Assembly (NCBI GenBank): GCA_949358305.1
Contig: OX442314.1
Coordinates: forward strand, 57,421,369 to 57,485,368
DNA: 64,000 bases
Direction: 5' to 3'
Source of the DNA: Strigamia acuminata
Lineage: Eukaryota; Arthropoda; Chilopoda; Geophilomorpha; Linotaeniidae
Part shown: one piece after another, positions 1 through 9,980 of the stretch
How positions within the stretch are numbered: the stretch's first letter is position 1
Layout: every line of letters starts with the position of its first letter
The notes under the pieces: generated by a model
Database searches by the model: none
What the model saw: the letters and a program-made list of their open reading frames with translations, nothing else
Told to the model about the DNA's origin: nothing
Translations under genes and position numbers: made by a program

Positions 1-2187
1 GTCAGCCACGACGTTATATTTGCCGGGCTTGTATTGAATGGTCAAGTCGCATGCCATCAGTTCTAACTGCCATCTGGCTAGTCGACCAGCTGGCTCCTTT
101 AATTTCATCAGCCATTGTAACGCTTGATGATCTGTGTGGACTACAAATTTGGTATATTCGAGATAATCTCTGAATTTCCTTATGGCCCACACAACGGCCA
201 AACACTCCAACTCTGTGGCGTTGTAATTTTTTTCAGCGCCTTGGAGTTTGCGACTTATAAACATGCACGGCAGGTCTTGTTCGACTCCGTCGCGCACGTG
301 TGTTTGGAGCAACGCCGCTCCTAACCCAACTCTGCTGGCGTCCGTATGTAATATGAACGGCCGGTTTAAGTCGGGTAGAGGCATTACGCCGACTTCCGTC
401 AGCATCCTCTTTATCGCATTAAATGCGATGTTGCACTCATTTGACCATACAAATTCGTTTTCATTCTTCAGGAGGTCGGTAACTGGGGCTGCCACTTCAG
501 CTAGACCCGGTAGCAACCTGCCGAAGAAGTTTATCATTCCCATAAACCGTTGGACACCTTTAACGTCCTCAGGTGGTGGGAAACGATTAATCGCATCGAT
601 TTTTTCGGGGCCAATAGCTAAACCATTGACTCCAATGCGATAACCCAGGAAGGCAAGCTCCTTTCGACAGAACTTGCTCTTGCCCGGGTGAACGTGTAAC
701 CCAGCTTTTGCCAGCCGGGTGAGCACTTGGTCGATGTGCTCAATGTGCTCTTCGAATGTTTTAGAGGCAATAACTATGTCATCTAGGTATGCCCACACAA
801 ACTGATGCAGGATATCACCCAATACGCTCTCGATTAGTCTCTGAAAGGTACTGGGAGCATTCACTAAACCAAACGGCATGACGTTGAACATCAACCGTCC
901 AATTGGCGAGTAAAATGCTGTTTTTAGCTTATCCTCTGGCCTCATCTCAACTTGCCAGTATCCCTTCGACAGATCCATCGTCGTAACCCAAGAAAAGGGG
1001 CTAAGCTCTCTCAAAATGGATTCGATAGACGGCATCTGTATGGGATCTATCTCTGTCACCGCGTTTAATGGGCGGTAATCAATGCATAGGCGTGGGTCCG
1101 AGCCCGGGCGCATCACGAGCACAACTCGCGTCGCGTATTCTCCCTGGGCCTCGGAGACAATGCCACTGTCTAGCATTTCTTGGCACATTTTTTGCACTAT
1201 TTCACGTTTTTGCGGGTTCATTCCCTTATACGCAACTCGTATAGGTTTATTATCCGTCAATTTAATTTCGTGAATAGCCCTATTCGTTCGGCCCGGTTTT
1301 TTCGACAGGATCCCCTCATATTTAAGTAGGACCCTTCGTAGGGCTGCCGCTTCGTTTAATTCTAAAGCGGCGTCGGCGACAAGCGTTTCCACTACATTGT
1401 CCCGTTGCAATTCTGCTACGAATGCTTTAAAATCGTAGTCTTGAACGAATTTCTTTAGGCCTTTCTCCCACTGTGTCTTGTCGGCCGCTTCTTTTATAAG
1501 AGCTGGTGGCACGACAATTGCGGGTCTCTCTCTATCATTTCTGATATAATTCCAAGATTTCGTTATTGGATTTGGTTGTATTTCCATTGACGCCATGAGG
1601 TCTAAGCCCAACAGAAAAATTCTGTCGCATGTGGGCAGGACCAGGAAAGGGTGCTGTTCTACCCCTCCGAGCCACTCCATGGTCAATAATATAACTCCTT
1701 TTGGACGCGCCATTCCGTTGGCGGTTTTTAGACGTACATTTTTATTAACGCCTTTTATCTTATCGGTGAGACCCAATGATGCTACTATGTCTTCGGAAAC
1801 GAACGAGCGATCTGCTCCCGAGTCTAGTAGCCCCATAATTTTTTCGCGTTCTATTGTCATGGGCAGCATACATAGGCGGCTGGTGTATTCGACTGCCACG
1901 TTGCACATGAAAACACGAAATTCTTCTGTGTCTTCGACTACTTGAGGTAATTCTTCAAGCAGTAGGTTCGGTTCTTCCGCCTCAGCCTCAGCGTTTGCGG
2001 TAATTACCTGCAAAGCGTTGTTGGCCCTGTCTTGAATTTGGGCGTTAGCTATGTCACTACCCATTTCTTTGACTGGTGGCGGCTTATCGAACCCTTTGTT
2101 AAACCCCTTCTTTTTCATGAATGGCGCAGACGGTCGAGAAGTTATTTCTTCGCCGCCTGCGCTGACTCGTTTTTTGACTCGTTTTTT
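1..2187 (-). CDS. pol: Pol polyprotein of element 1 (protease, reverse transcriptase, RNase H; truncated by window edge)
   Basis: Open reading frame in the -1 frame relative to gag, entered at the slippery site near 2187 and still open at position 1. It shows an aspartic protease motif LLDSGADRS (about 1815-1840), an RT core with MPFGLVNAPSTFQ and the active site YLDD (about 778-789), then RNase H with HTDAS (about 334-345), TELECLAV, HTDHQAL, and the NVVAD end at position 1. Protease, RT and RNase H signature residues are all kept. The protein is predicted to be made only as a Gag-Pol fusion by ribosomal frameshifting. Integrase must lie left of the window. No in-frame stop was found. Confidence 0.92.
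2124..2187 (-). promoter_or_regulatory. Gag-pol -1 frameshift signal with two tandem slippery heptamers and a downstream hairpin
   Basis: On the minus strand the canonical heptamer A AAA AAC occurs twice in the gag frame, at 2187-2181 and 2175-2169, exactly four codons apart. A hairpin starts 6 nt after the second: GCGCAG (2162-2157) pairs with CTGCGC (2129-2124). CGG (2155-2153) with CCG (2133-2131) and GAAG (2151-2148) with CTTC (2141-2138) continue the stem. The gag stop (2144-2142) lies in the loop. The pol frame is open across both heptamers, so slippage at either works. Confidence 0.85.
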
Positions 2188-5100
2188 GCCATGGCGAGTT
2201 TAATCTCTGCCATCTGCTTCATTATCGCGTCAAACTTAGCGTCTTCTTTCGCTGTTCTTGGGCACTCATTGGAATAGTGACCCGGTTGGTTACACTTAAA
2301 ACAACGAATATTTGATTTGTCTCTTGGGGCTTCAATCGATTTTTTCTTTTCAGGGTCTGCTTTCGACGGTGGCGTGTAATTTTTCCGAAAATACTTCGGA
2401 ATTCGGCCGGCATTTGGTTTTAACCTGGCGCGAAATTCTTCTACCGCTCTATCTCGATGGATGAGATGTACTAGCGGTCCTTCTTCATCGCAACCTGTTG
2501 ATAAGGTATCGCGATAGCTTCGTATTTCTTCGTCCGTCGAATAATCGTCTTTTTCTTCTTTTTCGTCTGATTTTCCGGCATCCTGTCCGGCTTCCTCCCC
2601 CTCCTTGACCTCCTCCAGTGTCGCTTGCATGGCTGATGCTGTCGGTGCCTTTTTAGGGGCGGCCAAAGGGTTGGAAGGCAGCGTGGATGTCAGTTTATTT
2701 TTTATTTGCAAACCAACACTAGCTTCCGCCAGTTCCATTATACCGCTAAGATATTCAGTAGGGCGCATGATTTTGTCTGTCGCCCCATATCTTTCCGCAC
2801 TCAACTTGAGACGTTTAGCGGTTGCTGCTTTCTCCGCTTCTGGTAAAGCGGAATAATATCTCTTCTCGATATCTATCGTGTTCTCGAACAGGAAGGCGCT
2901 CATCTCCTCGTAGCTACCCCCTGTCGGTGCCCTTTCTTCAAGTAACACCCGTTGCGAGTACTCCGACAAACCGCCGAGAAAGAAAAGGTTGAATCCCGTG
3001 GCATGAAATTCCATCGGGGCCTTTTCGAACAACAATCTGGCGCGAATGTCGTAATCCATTATGGTTTCACCAGGCATCTGGCGAAGACCTCGCATCTTTC
3101 GGCTCACCTCTTCGGGTGTCTCGCCGTAGCGCAGGTCGAATCTCATTAAAAAGTCGTCCCAATTGACGCCTTTCAATCCTTGGTACCACTCACGTGCTGA
3201 GCCTGTCATTAGCTCGACAATACCGTGGGTGAGCATGTCTCCTACGGTGGCTTTAGTGGCAGTCTTAATTCGAATTACTTCGTCAAGGAAGCGATCTCCC
3301 GCTTTCCATGACCCGTCGAAACGGTTCTGAATATAAAATTGCCACCTAATATTCCCGGTAACACTCATGGTGTCACGTCGGGAGACAGCGTATTTTTTCT
3401 TTACGCGGTCACCAGTGTTACGATTACGATCATTTCGTTTGCTCAGATCGATTCCCTCGGCTTTTAACGAGCCAAGCAGGGCTCTTCCAAGCTCTCCCAT
3501 CGTATACTGCCGACCCGTCGAATCGGTAAACGCGCTTTGTCGGGGAAGGTCCTGAAACTCCTCCCGTCGGTGGTCGCTATTTTCCGATCGACGTCGTTTC
3601 TCTCTATCGCGCGGAGAGTTGGATCTCTTCCGGCGATTACTTGATTTATTTTTTCGTCTGTCGTCGTTGGACGAGGGGTCGGAGCTGGGGTCGGGAGACG
3701 GTGGACGGCGTGGCAGGTCGCGCCGTGAAGAGCTTGACTCTTTCCGGCCCCTACGACGGTCGTCACGTTCCCTTTCCCTGCGTTCATTGCGTTCTCTTTC
3801 CCTTCGTCTCTCTCCGGAACCTCTCTCCGAATCGTGATGACTGGGTGCATTCGACTCCAGTCCATCCGACGACGAATCACTGTTTCCGTAGTGATACTGT
3901 TGCTGTCCTCTGTCGCGTTGACGTTCCTCTCGTGACGAGGTGCGGTCTTCGGAATGTTTTCTCGAAGGTCCGTCGTCTTTGAGGATGGGCACCGGCTGTG
4001 GCCAGTCGCTACCCCGCGGGTCGTCGCGTTGTCGGCTCGTGTGAGTCTGTTCTTCGTTACGACGCGCGTTGTTCGCATTTATTAATCGGTTGATAGCGTT
4101 GTTAGTGTTATCGTCTAACGCCATCATGCGAGGTCGAACGCGTTGTCCGGTCGAAACTTCCCGTTTGCGTGGAGTGACTGGCACTTCCTTTTTTCGCTCG
4201 GGTTCGGGGCTGACCTCCGGCGTGCGCTTCGGGTCGCCTTCGACGCTCTCGTCGGACAATTCGGACGAGCTAACTTCTGGCTTGCTAACGGATTTTGGTT
4301 TGTCTCGTTGCAGCCTAGTTATGAAAGCTTGTTCAGCTTCTTGTTGAGAACGGAATGCATAACGATGTGCATGTAAGTCTCGATCAACTATTTCGACTTC
4401 TTCTGGAGTAGTCGGAACGCGCTGGGATTTGCCGTACTCGAGAGCTCGCGCTTCTCTTTCCGCCAGCTTCCGCTTTCTCTCGCGGATGGCTTGCTGGGCC
4501 TCATTCTCGGCATCCGCTTCGAATTGAGCGGAATCTACCATTTGTTGAGCGTATGCGCCTTCAACAACGGTGATTTCTGGGGATAACCTGTGCGCTCTTA
4601 AAGCTGCACGTACGATTTGTAATGTTTCGTACACAGTTATTTTTCCCGTTGGCAGAGTGTATCGTACACCTTCTGCCTGTGCCAACTGCATCGTGTCAAC
4701 CAATGTGGCCGAGACGCTGTAAGGCTGGCTCGGAACACGCTCAGTATTTGACGCATTGGACTTGTGTCCTTCGGACCTGACCGAAGCTGGGCGGCTTTGT
4801 GTAATTGGCGTGTTTAATGCCGAATTAGCTGTCGTATTTGAGGCCGTCTTTTGTATTGGAGACGCCGCTTTCGGACTGCCCACCTCGGTGTCGTGCGTTA
4901 GACGAGGCGATGGGTTACGGGATAAAACCTCGTTTCCGCTCGTCTCGCCGTCACGGTTAGAACGCGGTAGTTTGGAGTGAGATTGCTCTTCACCCCGCTC
5001 TGTCTCGTCCAATCGCTGCCTCGTCTCGGCGTGAGACGGGTGCGATGCCTCTGATGCGCTTCTGCGATCGGGTTTAGGCTTGCGCCGTTTTTGCCTCGCT

Positions 5101-5222
5101 TCGTGCGCTGAGGCTTTGGGTAAGGGACCTCCAGATCGCAAATGATAATCGGCGCCTTTACGGCTACCGGCCCTCTTGTTTGCGTCGGAGTCGGAATCCG
5201 TTACTCGGATATTGTCTGCCAT
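2142..5222 (-). CDS. gag: Gag polyprotein of element 1
   Basis: A 1026-residue Gag, starting at the ATG at 5222-5220, which follows the primer-binding site by about 50 nt; an in-frame TTG further upstream is less likely. The N-terminal half is low-complexity, with Arg/Glu- and Ser-rich runs (roughly residues 380-600). A retrotransposon capsid-like region follows (about 640-860: GNIRWQFYIQNRFDGSW, REWYQGLKG, then LSEYSQRVLL). The C-terminus carries one zinc knuckle, CFKCNQPGHYSNEC (C-X2-C-X4-H-X4-C, about 973-986), which should bind genomic RNA. It ends KNESKNESAQAAKK at the frameshift signal. Unlike elements 2 and 3 it lacks an N-terminal RGRP motif. Confidence 0.92.
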   Translation of the reverse strand: MADNIRVTDSDSDANKRAGSRKGADYHLRSGGPLPKASAHEARQKRRKPKPDRRSASEASHPSHAETRQRLDETERGEEQSHSKLPRSNRDGETSGNEVLSRNPSPRLTHDTEVGSPKAASPIQKTASNTTANSALNTPITQSRPASVRSEGHKSNASNTERVPSQPYSVSATLVDTMQLAQAEGVRYTLPTGKITVYETLQIVRAALRAHRLSPEITVVEGAYAQQMVDSAQFEADAENEAQQAIRERKRKLAEREARALEYGKSQRVPTTPEEVEIVDRDLHAHRYAFRSQQEAEQAFITRLQRDKPKSVSKPEVSSSELSDESVEGDPKRTPEVSPEPERKKEVPVTPRKREVSTGQRVRPRMMALDDNTNNAINRLINANNARRNEEQTHTSRQRDDPRGSDWPQPVPILKDDGPSRKHSEDRTSSREERQRDRGQQQYHYGNSDSSSDGLESNAPSHHDSERGSGERRRERERNERRERERDDRRRGRKESSSSRRDLPRRPPSPDPSSDPSSNDDRRKNKSSNRRKRSNSPRDREKRRRSENSDHRREEFQDLPRQSAFTDSTGRQYTMGELGRALLGSLKAEGIDLSKRNDRNRNTGDRVKKKYAVSRRDTMSVTGNIRWQFYIQNRFDGSWKAGDRFLDEVIRIKTATKATVGDMLTHGIVELMTGSAREWYQGLKGVNWDDFLMRFDLRYGETPEEVSRKMRGLRQMPGETIMDYDIRARLLFEKAPMEFHATGFNLFFLGGLSEYSQRVLLEERAPTGGSYEEMSAFLFENTIDIEKRYYSALPEAEKAATAKRLKLSAERYGATDKIMRPTEYLSGIMELAEASVGLQIKNKLTSTLPSNPLAAPKKAPTASAMQATLEEVKEGEEAGQDAGKSDEKEEKDDYSTDEEIRSYRDTLSTGCDEEGPLVHLIHRDRAVEEFRARLKPNAGRIPKYFRKNYTPPSKADPEKKKSIEAPRDKSNIRCFKCNQPGHYSNECPRTAKEDAKFDAIMKQMAEIKLAMAKNESKNESAQAAKK

Positions 5223-5270
5223 TTTTGGGTATGAAAATGATCTCAAGTTCTATTCGAGTCGTTTAAATCG

Positions 5271-5288
5271 ATCCCGGACAGGCCCCCA
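5271..5288 (-). other. Primer-binding site of element 1, tRNA-Pro type
   Basis: The minus strand reads TGGGGGCCTGTCCGGGAT two bases after the LTR end. It matches the tRNA-Pro primer-binding site known from murine leukaemia virus (TGGGGGCTCGTCCGGGAT) at 16 of 18 positions, so minus-strand DNA synthesis is probably primed by tRNA-Pro. Confidence 0.82.
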
Positions 5289-5290
5289 CG

Positions 5291-6289
5291 TGTCGCGCTC
5301 AACTCGGTCTGTCGCTGATACGTGGTCTGAGTCACTCTCTAATCTCGCAATACCGCTTTACTCAAGCGGTTACCCAAATAATGTGAAACGGCAAACAATG
5401 TAAAATGGTAAATATAATAAATGTATTTATTATACGGGAATGTACAGGTAAAAGGGATAAAATATGTAAGGGAATAAAAAGGTAAAAGGTTGGGGTGTGT
5501 GAAGTTGGCGGGAAACTGGTCGAGGTCGTCCTTTGTTGGCGCTCTGGATCCAAGATGGCGTCCGCGTGGCAACGTGGTGTCGTCTTGGGCCGGCGTGGCA
5601 ATGAGTGGCGTCCTCGTCTCACGTTTCTCGTTCGGTCCTTCGGGCTCACGCTGGTCGGGCGCGAGTGAATGCCTAAAAGGTCTTACTTCTGGTCTGTTGT
5701 CTAGGTTTAGGGTTTTGTTTAGGTGTCCGGCGATCACACAGCGGCGGACGCTTGGTGGTTCCCGGCGATACACACAGCGGCGGGAACGCTCGTCGTGGTT
5801 ACTGCAATTTAGGCTTGTGCGACCGTTTGTCTGCACAACTCGCTAAATTGGAGTAGGTTTACTATTTCTAGCTGGCTTGCTAAAATAGTGTGGTAATCTT
5901 GTTTCGCAGGTTACTCTGCGGAGGTTAACACAAATCAATCGTACTCACGTTGAAAGTCCCTTGTCCTAGGTCACTCCTGAAGTCTTTGTACTTAGGCTTG
6001 ATCGTTTTAGGACGTTTGGCTTTTACGTGTATCTTGGTTGATTTTTGTGTTGGTTCTGCCCGCTCAGTGCAAGGCGAATTCCTTTGCACAAAGCGGGGGG
6101 TGACAGGTGACTAAAGCCACCCAATAGTGGAGAAGACGAATCTCCCCCACTCCCCCAGGGCAGACGCCCGTCCATTGACTGGATGTCAATGCTCTGAGGG
6201 AAGGGAGGCGCGCGTGCGACTCCCCTTCTTTACCCGTATGTAGGCCACGAGAGAAACTCTTCGTGCCCCACCCCAGTCGGGTCACCACA
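5291..6289 (-). repeat. 5' LTR of element 1 (999 bp)
   Basis: On the minus strand it begins TGTGGTGACC at 6289 and ends ACA at 5291, two bases before the primer-binding site. The start matches those of the LTRs of elements 2 and 3. It contains AATAAA-type polyadenylation signals in its AT-rich 3' part (about 5400-5470). Two hairpins share a loop core but have different paired stems: GTCCG/CGGAC at 5725-5749 and GTTCCCG/CGGGAAC at 5758-5787. The partner LTR is outside the window. Confidence 0.85.
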
Positions 6290-6321
6290 ATATAAATGAA
6301 TAAATACATAAATACATAGGC

Positions 6322-6519
6322 TTTCTGTGGAAATTACAGATATTTCCACAGAAATACTCATGTAAATTCCACAGAAAATCTGCACGTATGCAGATCGTGT
6401 ACGTATGTGCTATGTAATGAATTTGTTAAATAAAATATTTTTTATTTTTTAATTCTTACATAATCTCTATAAAATTTCTGTGGAAATAACACACAGAACA
6501 CGTGGTTATTTCCACAGAA
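6322..6519. repeat. Inverted repeats sharing a TTTCTGTGGAAAT arm (possible MITE)
   Basis: Arms TTTCTGTGGAAAT (6322-6334) and ATTTCCACAGAAA (6342-6354) form a perfect 13-bp palindrome with a 7-nt loop. TTCTGTGGAAATAAC (6476-6490) and GTTATTTCCACAGAA (6505-6519) form a perfect 15-bp palindrome with a 14-nt loop. Further partial copies lie at about 6365-6380 and 6518-6530. The AT-rich DNA between and around them (6290-7107) shows no gene. Confidence 0.6.
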
Positions 6520-7107
6520 TTTCTGTGGGTTTAACGACTCCATTAAATATATATTGTAAATAATTGGTTTTTTTGAGAATTACGTATTTAGTTTGATTTT
6601 TACCATCTTTCCCCGCGTTTTTTCGATGAGTCTCGGCCAGGCGGTCACGTTTTCGAGATAATTTGCTGTTTAAAATGCAGGGGAGGATAAAAACTTATTT
6701 GTATCGTTATTAACCTTCTTGTGGATCCATAAGAACACGGGAAATGTGGCAGCAACTCCGTACATGTACCATCGCCACGAATTTGCACGAATTTGGCCGT
6801 ACTCTATGCGTATGTAACCGAAAATTTCATGTGCCTTTCAGGAGGTCAGATTTTTATTTTAATTCTGCAATAAAAAAAATATTAATCATTAAAACATGCC
6901 GAAATTTCCAAAAACAACGAAAATCTTACCTCGAATATACCAGAGAAAAATCCAAATATTGTCCACCCACAACAGCTGTTTTGAGGCACAATAGATGGTA
7001 TCTGCGCCGTCATTGGTTGGTTTTAGCGGGAATGTGTGGAGAGCTGTGATTGGGCGCGTATGTCTCTCGACGCAGAACGACAAGAATAAACTCAGTTGAA
7101 AAAAAAA

Positions 7108-7407
7108 ATGGCAGCCAGCGGTCGTAGTCGAGTCAGATCAAAGAAAAACGAGGACGAAACCGAAGAAGAATATGCGAGTCGACTGATTAAAAACGAAAAT
7201 GAACGAGGACGGAAAGATAATAAAAAGGAAGAACAACAAGAAAAAGAGAACAGGTTGGAGTGGGATTTAACCTACGCAAACATAGAAAACACATGTTTGA
7301 AAAATCAACTGCTAGCACGGGATACAAAAATCGTGCGCTTAGAAGTGCAATTAAAGAAAGTAAAAAAAGAATTATCTGACGTTAAACAAGGTTTTGTTCC
7401 GACCTAA
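7108..7407 (+). CDS. Small charged, coiled-coil-like protein, unrecognised
   Basis: A 99-residue ORF starting at an ATG after a run of A (an in-frame TTG lies 12 nt upstream). It is very rich in Lys, Glu and Arg; the N-terminal part has basic and acidic clusters and residues about 55-95 have heptad-like spacing (ENTCLKNQLLARDTKIVRLEV). I do not recognise a family. Upstream (about 7010-7060) are two ATTGG/CCAAT-like boxes, which fits a promoter-proximal position. It could be a first exon or a transposon accessory ORF; no partner exon was identified. Confidence 0.4.
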   Translation: MAASGRSRVRSKKNEDETEEEYASRLIKNENERGRKDNKKEEQQEKENRLEWDLTYANIENTCLKNQLLARDTKIVRLEVQLKKVKKELSDVKQGFVPT

Positions 7408-7548
7408 TATGCTTGCATTAGGGTTTGTTGTGATTTTTTCAACTATTTTTTCAACCATTTTTTTGGCGTTTTGGTATCAATAACTAAACAATTTTGTGTG
7501 TGTTTTTTTTTTATTAATAACTAGAGTATTTTTGTGTTTTGTTTAATA

Positions 7549-7648
7549 AGGGGGTGACAATCCAACTCTCTATCTCCACGTGGTTGCCCCTGGATAAACT
7601 GAGCAGATTACTTGTCTCAGTGAAACCAGAAGAGAGCTCTGGTCGTTT
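7549..7648. repeat. Dispersed repeat, copy 1 (partner near 35682-35784)
   Basis: About 100 bp resembles 35682-35784 at roughly 80% by eye, including the shared string CCAGAAGAGAGCTCTGGTC. A G-rich run precedes both copies (AAGGGGGTGACA here, GAGGGAGTGTAA there), as in the polypurine tract to LTR junction of an LTR element. The similarity stops after about 100 bp here. Confidence 0.5.
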
Positions 7649-7674
7649 GAAAATTTCTGTGGCATCGTCTAGTT

Positions 7675-7872
7675 GTATTGTAGGCACACATTCAAGAAGG
7701 AATGTGGCATTTACAATTCTTATTGTATTGATAGCCCAAATTCATTATTTTCATGAATGTTGCATTTACATTTTTTATCGTATTGTAGGCCCATAATCCT
7801 CCATGATTGTGGCATTTACAATTGGTATTGTAAGACTGCATTCCTACATGAATGTAGCATTTACATTTTTTG
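7675..7872. repeat. Degenerate minisatellite, about four units of 50-56 bp
   Basis: Four units share TATTGTAGGC and TGGCATTTACAATT blocks. Each unit contains a small inverted repeat whose arms differ between units but remain complementary, for example CATTC/GAATG and AATC/GATT. From 7873 to 8160 I see only AT-rich DNA. Confidence 0.5.
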
Positions 7873-8160
7873 AAGTTTTTAAATATTTGTGCTGGAATCC
7901 TTATTTTCCTGAGAAAATACTTTTTTTGTTTTTGGTATTCTAAATTTTTAATGGTGCACACATTCGAACACTTATGATGCTAGAAGGCCCTGATTTAATT
8001 TTTAGAAGAATTTACTAATCAGAAAGATACGTATACACTTGCACATGAATAATACACTCAATAATTCTCACAAAAAAATTATTTAAAGCAAAATAGCGTT
8101 TAATTAAACATGCCTAAACTTAAAATACAAAACAAGTGTGTTTTCACACTCTTGGTTTCC

Positions 8161-9103
8161 TTAATCCTTCTGAATGGGGCGTCTGCTATGATTGGAAAAT
8201 TCGAGGTACCTATGGTGCTTAGCCACAGATATTTGATAATCCATATTTTTGTGTGACCTTTGTGTTGGCACTGGTGTCCGGGTCATTTTTGCATTCTTGA
8301 CTTGTTGTGGATTATTCTCCGGTGTTATGGTGCGTACAAGAGCTTCAAGTTTTTGCTTGAGCTGTTTTGTTACTTGGCCTATTGATAAAAATCTCAACAA
8401 TTATTAATTATTATTATTACAGACACCTGGTTTTCAAAAGCAGACCGGAAACAAGGAGGCATGGTTGTTTTTAGCGATTCTTGTCAGGCCAGAATATTAG
8501 TTGCTTAAAGGAATCGTACATAATGTCTAACATTTTGTAGAAATTCCTTTCCATGGTCGAAACGTCAAATCTGTACGCTAAATCTTTAAAAGGACAATTT
8601 AATCTTAACTTCATAAGCAAATCTCTGAAAAAAAATGTCAAATATGTGCAACCGATTTTGAATGCGACATGTTTTTCGCAATCATTTCTTGAAGATCCTG
8701 ACTCAGCTCACTTTCTCTTGACAGGGACATGGCCATCTGCCTAAACTTGGTTGTGTTTATAAGAGATGGAATTTCAAAACCAATGAGCGGCAGTACGTAC
8801 TCAAGTGTTGCTTCATACCTTTGTTGACCGCAGATGCATCTGCGTCAGTTTTTATGGTTTTTTATGTTTTCCAAGTCTTCCAGTGCAAGGTACATTTTTA
8901 TAGCCTTTTTAGTGGTAACACTGCTCGAATACGGGTCGCCTAAGCCAATTTGTTGGATTTTTCTCCAAACTGCCCGTGTGAAATGGAGAAAATAACCTCC
9001 AATTCGTGCATTGGGAAATGAAACAGTTGAACTTTGCGTTCATCACTGTGTGAACTCGTTTACATTCTCGTTCACTAGGATTTTTTTCAAAGTGAACTAA
9101 CAA
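8161..9103 (-). pseudogene. Decayed PIF/Harbinger-like (DDE superfamily) transposase
   Basis: The minus strand from about 8632 to 8470 reads DLLMKLRLNCPFKDLAYRF, then a segment ending KQLIFWPD. This resembles the helix-turn-helix that precedes the DDE_Tnp_4 nuclease of Harbinger-type transposases (family knowledge). A stop follows, and in another frame MPPCFRSAFENQVSV continues the expected start of the nuclease domain, so there is at least one frameshift. The rest of the catalytic core is lost in AT-rich sequence near 8410. Upstream remnants between 8700 and 9100 have further stops. A basic 79-codon ORF at 8161-8400 may be its tail or unrelated. Nothing was seen from 9104 to 9328. Confidence 0.5.
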
Positions 9104-9328
9104 GGAGAGTGCAGGAGTGTGTCCCTCACAATTGTTTAATTTTTGTCAAAATAAAGTATTGTTATTATCTAAACAGTCAATATTTTTATTATTTAAATGC
9201 AACGCTCTTTCACATTGTTACAAACAGTCAAAACACACAGGATTCTTTACTGTGTGTAGAAGCATCCTTCTTTCACTTTTTTGAGTAAAAAGGTCAAGAT
9301 AATAGATAAATAGATAAATAATTAGTAC

Positions 9329-9960
9329 TGTGACCAGCTGTTCACTCAGCCTGTGTCACTTCACTGCAACACACGGCGCTTCCAAGCTCTCGCGCACCTC
9401 GTGTGTTTCTCGTGCGCGACCTGGCGCGGTCCCCCGCACCAGGTGGAGCTGTCGGTCGTTGGTCCGGCAAATTGGGAACTGGAAGTGCCCCTTCCGGAAG
9501 TGGTGGGCCCTGCAGTAGCCCGAGAGTTGATTCTTGACCAGCATGGCGAACGGTCGCTTTCCGACCCTCTTCCCAATGCTGATCACAAGAGAGACCAGAA
9601 TGACCGACGCAGCAATGCTGTCGCCGGTCGGGACCTGAGCGTCCAACACGCCGTGTTCGCCGCACGTTCCTAAAGAACGTTGCGACGACGCGGCACAAAC
9701 TGCATTCACCAACCTCGCTTGTCATGGCGATCTACCGATTGCCGTGACACGTGGTCAAATCAGGAATGGCGGCAAAACCGCCATTACACTTGGGAAATAC
9801 ACCTTGAGACACCATATCATACTCCTAGACAACAATAAAGCAATAACCAAAACCTAAACTTGTGTCTTTTGTGTATTTCGTGGGATTTATCATCGTGTGT
9901 GTTGCGTCCAGCGCCTCGTGGTCCTCCCCAGACCACGTGGCGTTCGTCCAAACACTCACA
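9329..9960 (+). repeat. 5' LTR of element C
   Basis: Runs from TGTGACCAGC to ACTCACA. It contains a polyadenylation signal AATAAA at 9834-9839. The copy at 17760-18389 differs at about 16-17 positions. ORFs across it on both strands are GC-rich shadows with no family resemblance. Confidence 0.9.
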
Positions 9961-9962
9961 AT

Positions 9963-9980
9963 TGTGGGCCCGTGCGAGAT
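9963..9980 (+). other. Degenerate tRNA-Pro-like primer-binding site of element C
   Basis: TGTGGGCCCGTGCGAGAT begins two bases after the LTR, the same spacing as in the other elements. It matches the tRNA-Pro site at 14 of 18 positions. It may be a decayed proline site or may fit another tRNA. Confidence 0.5.

Larger units (their letters stand above)
1..6289 (-). mobile_element. Ty3/Gypsy LTR retrotransposon, element 1 (left end outside window)
   Basis: Read on the minus strand the order is LTR (6289-5291), primer-binding site, gag, -1 frameshift site, and pol running off the left edge inside RNase H. The order protease, RT, RNase H within pol and the separate gag with a CCHC knuckle are typical of Ty3/Gypsy elements. 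No stop or frameshift was found in the visible coding part, and the catalytic residues checked are present. This makes it the best candidate for an active copy in the window. Integrase, any third ORF, the 3' LTR and the target duplication lie outside. Confidence 0.93.
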
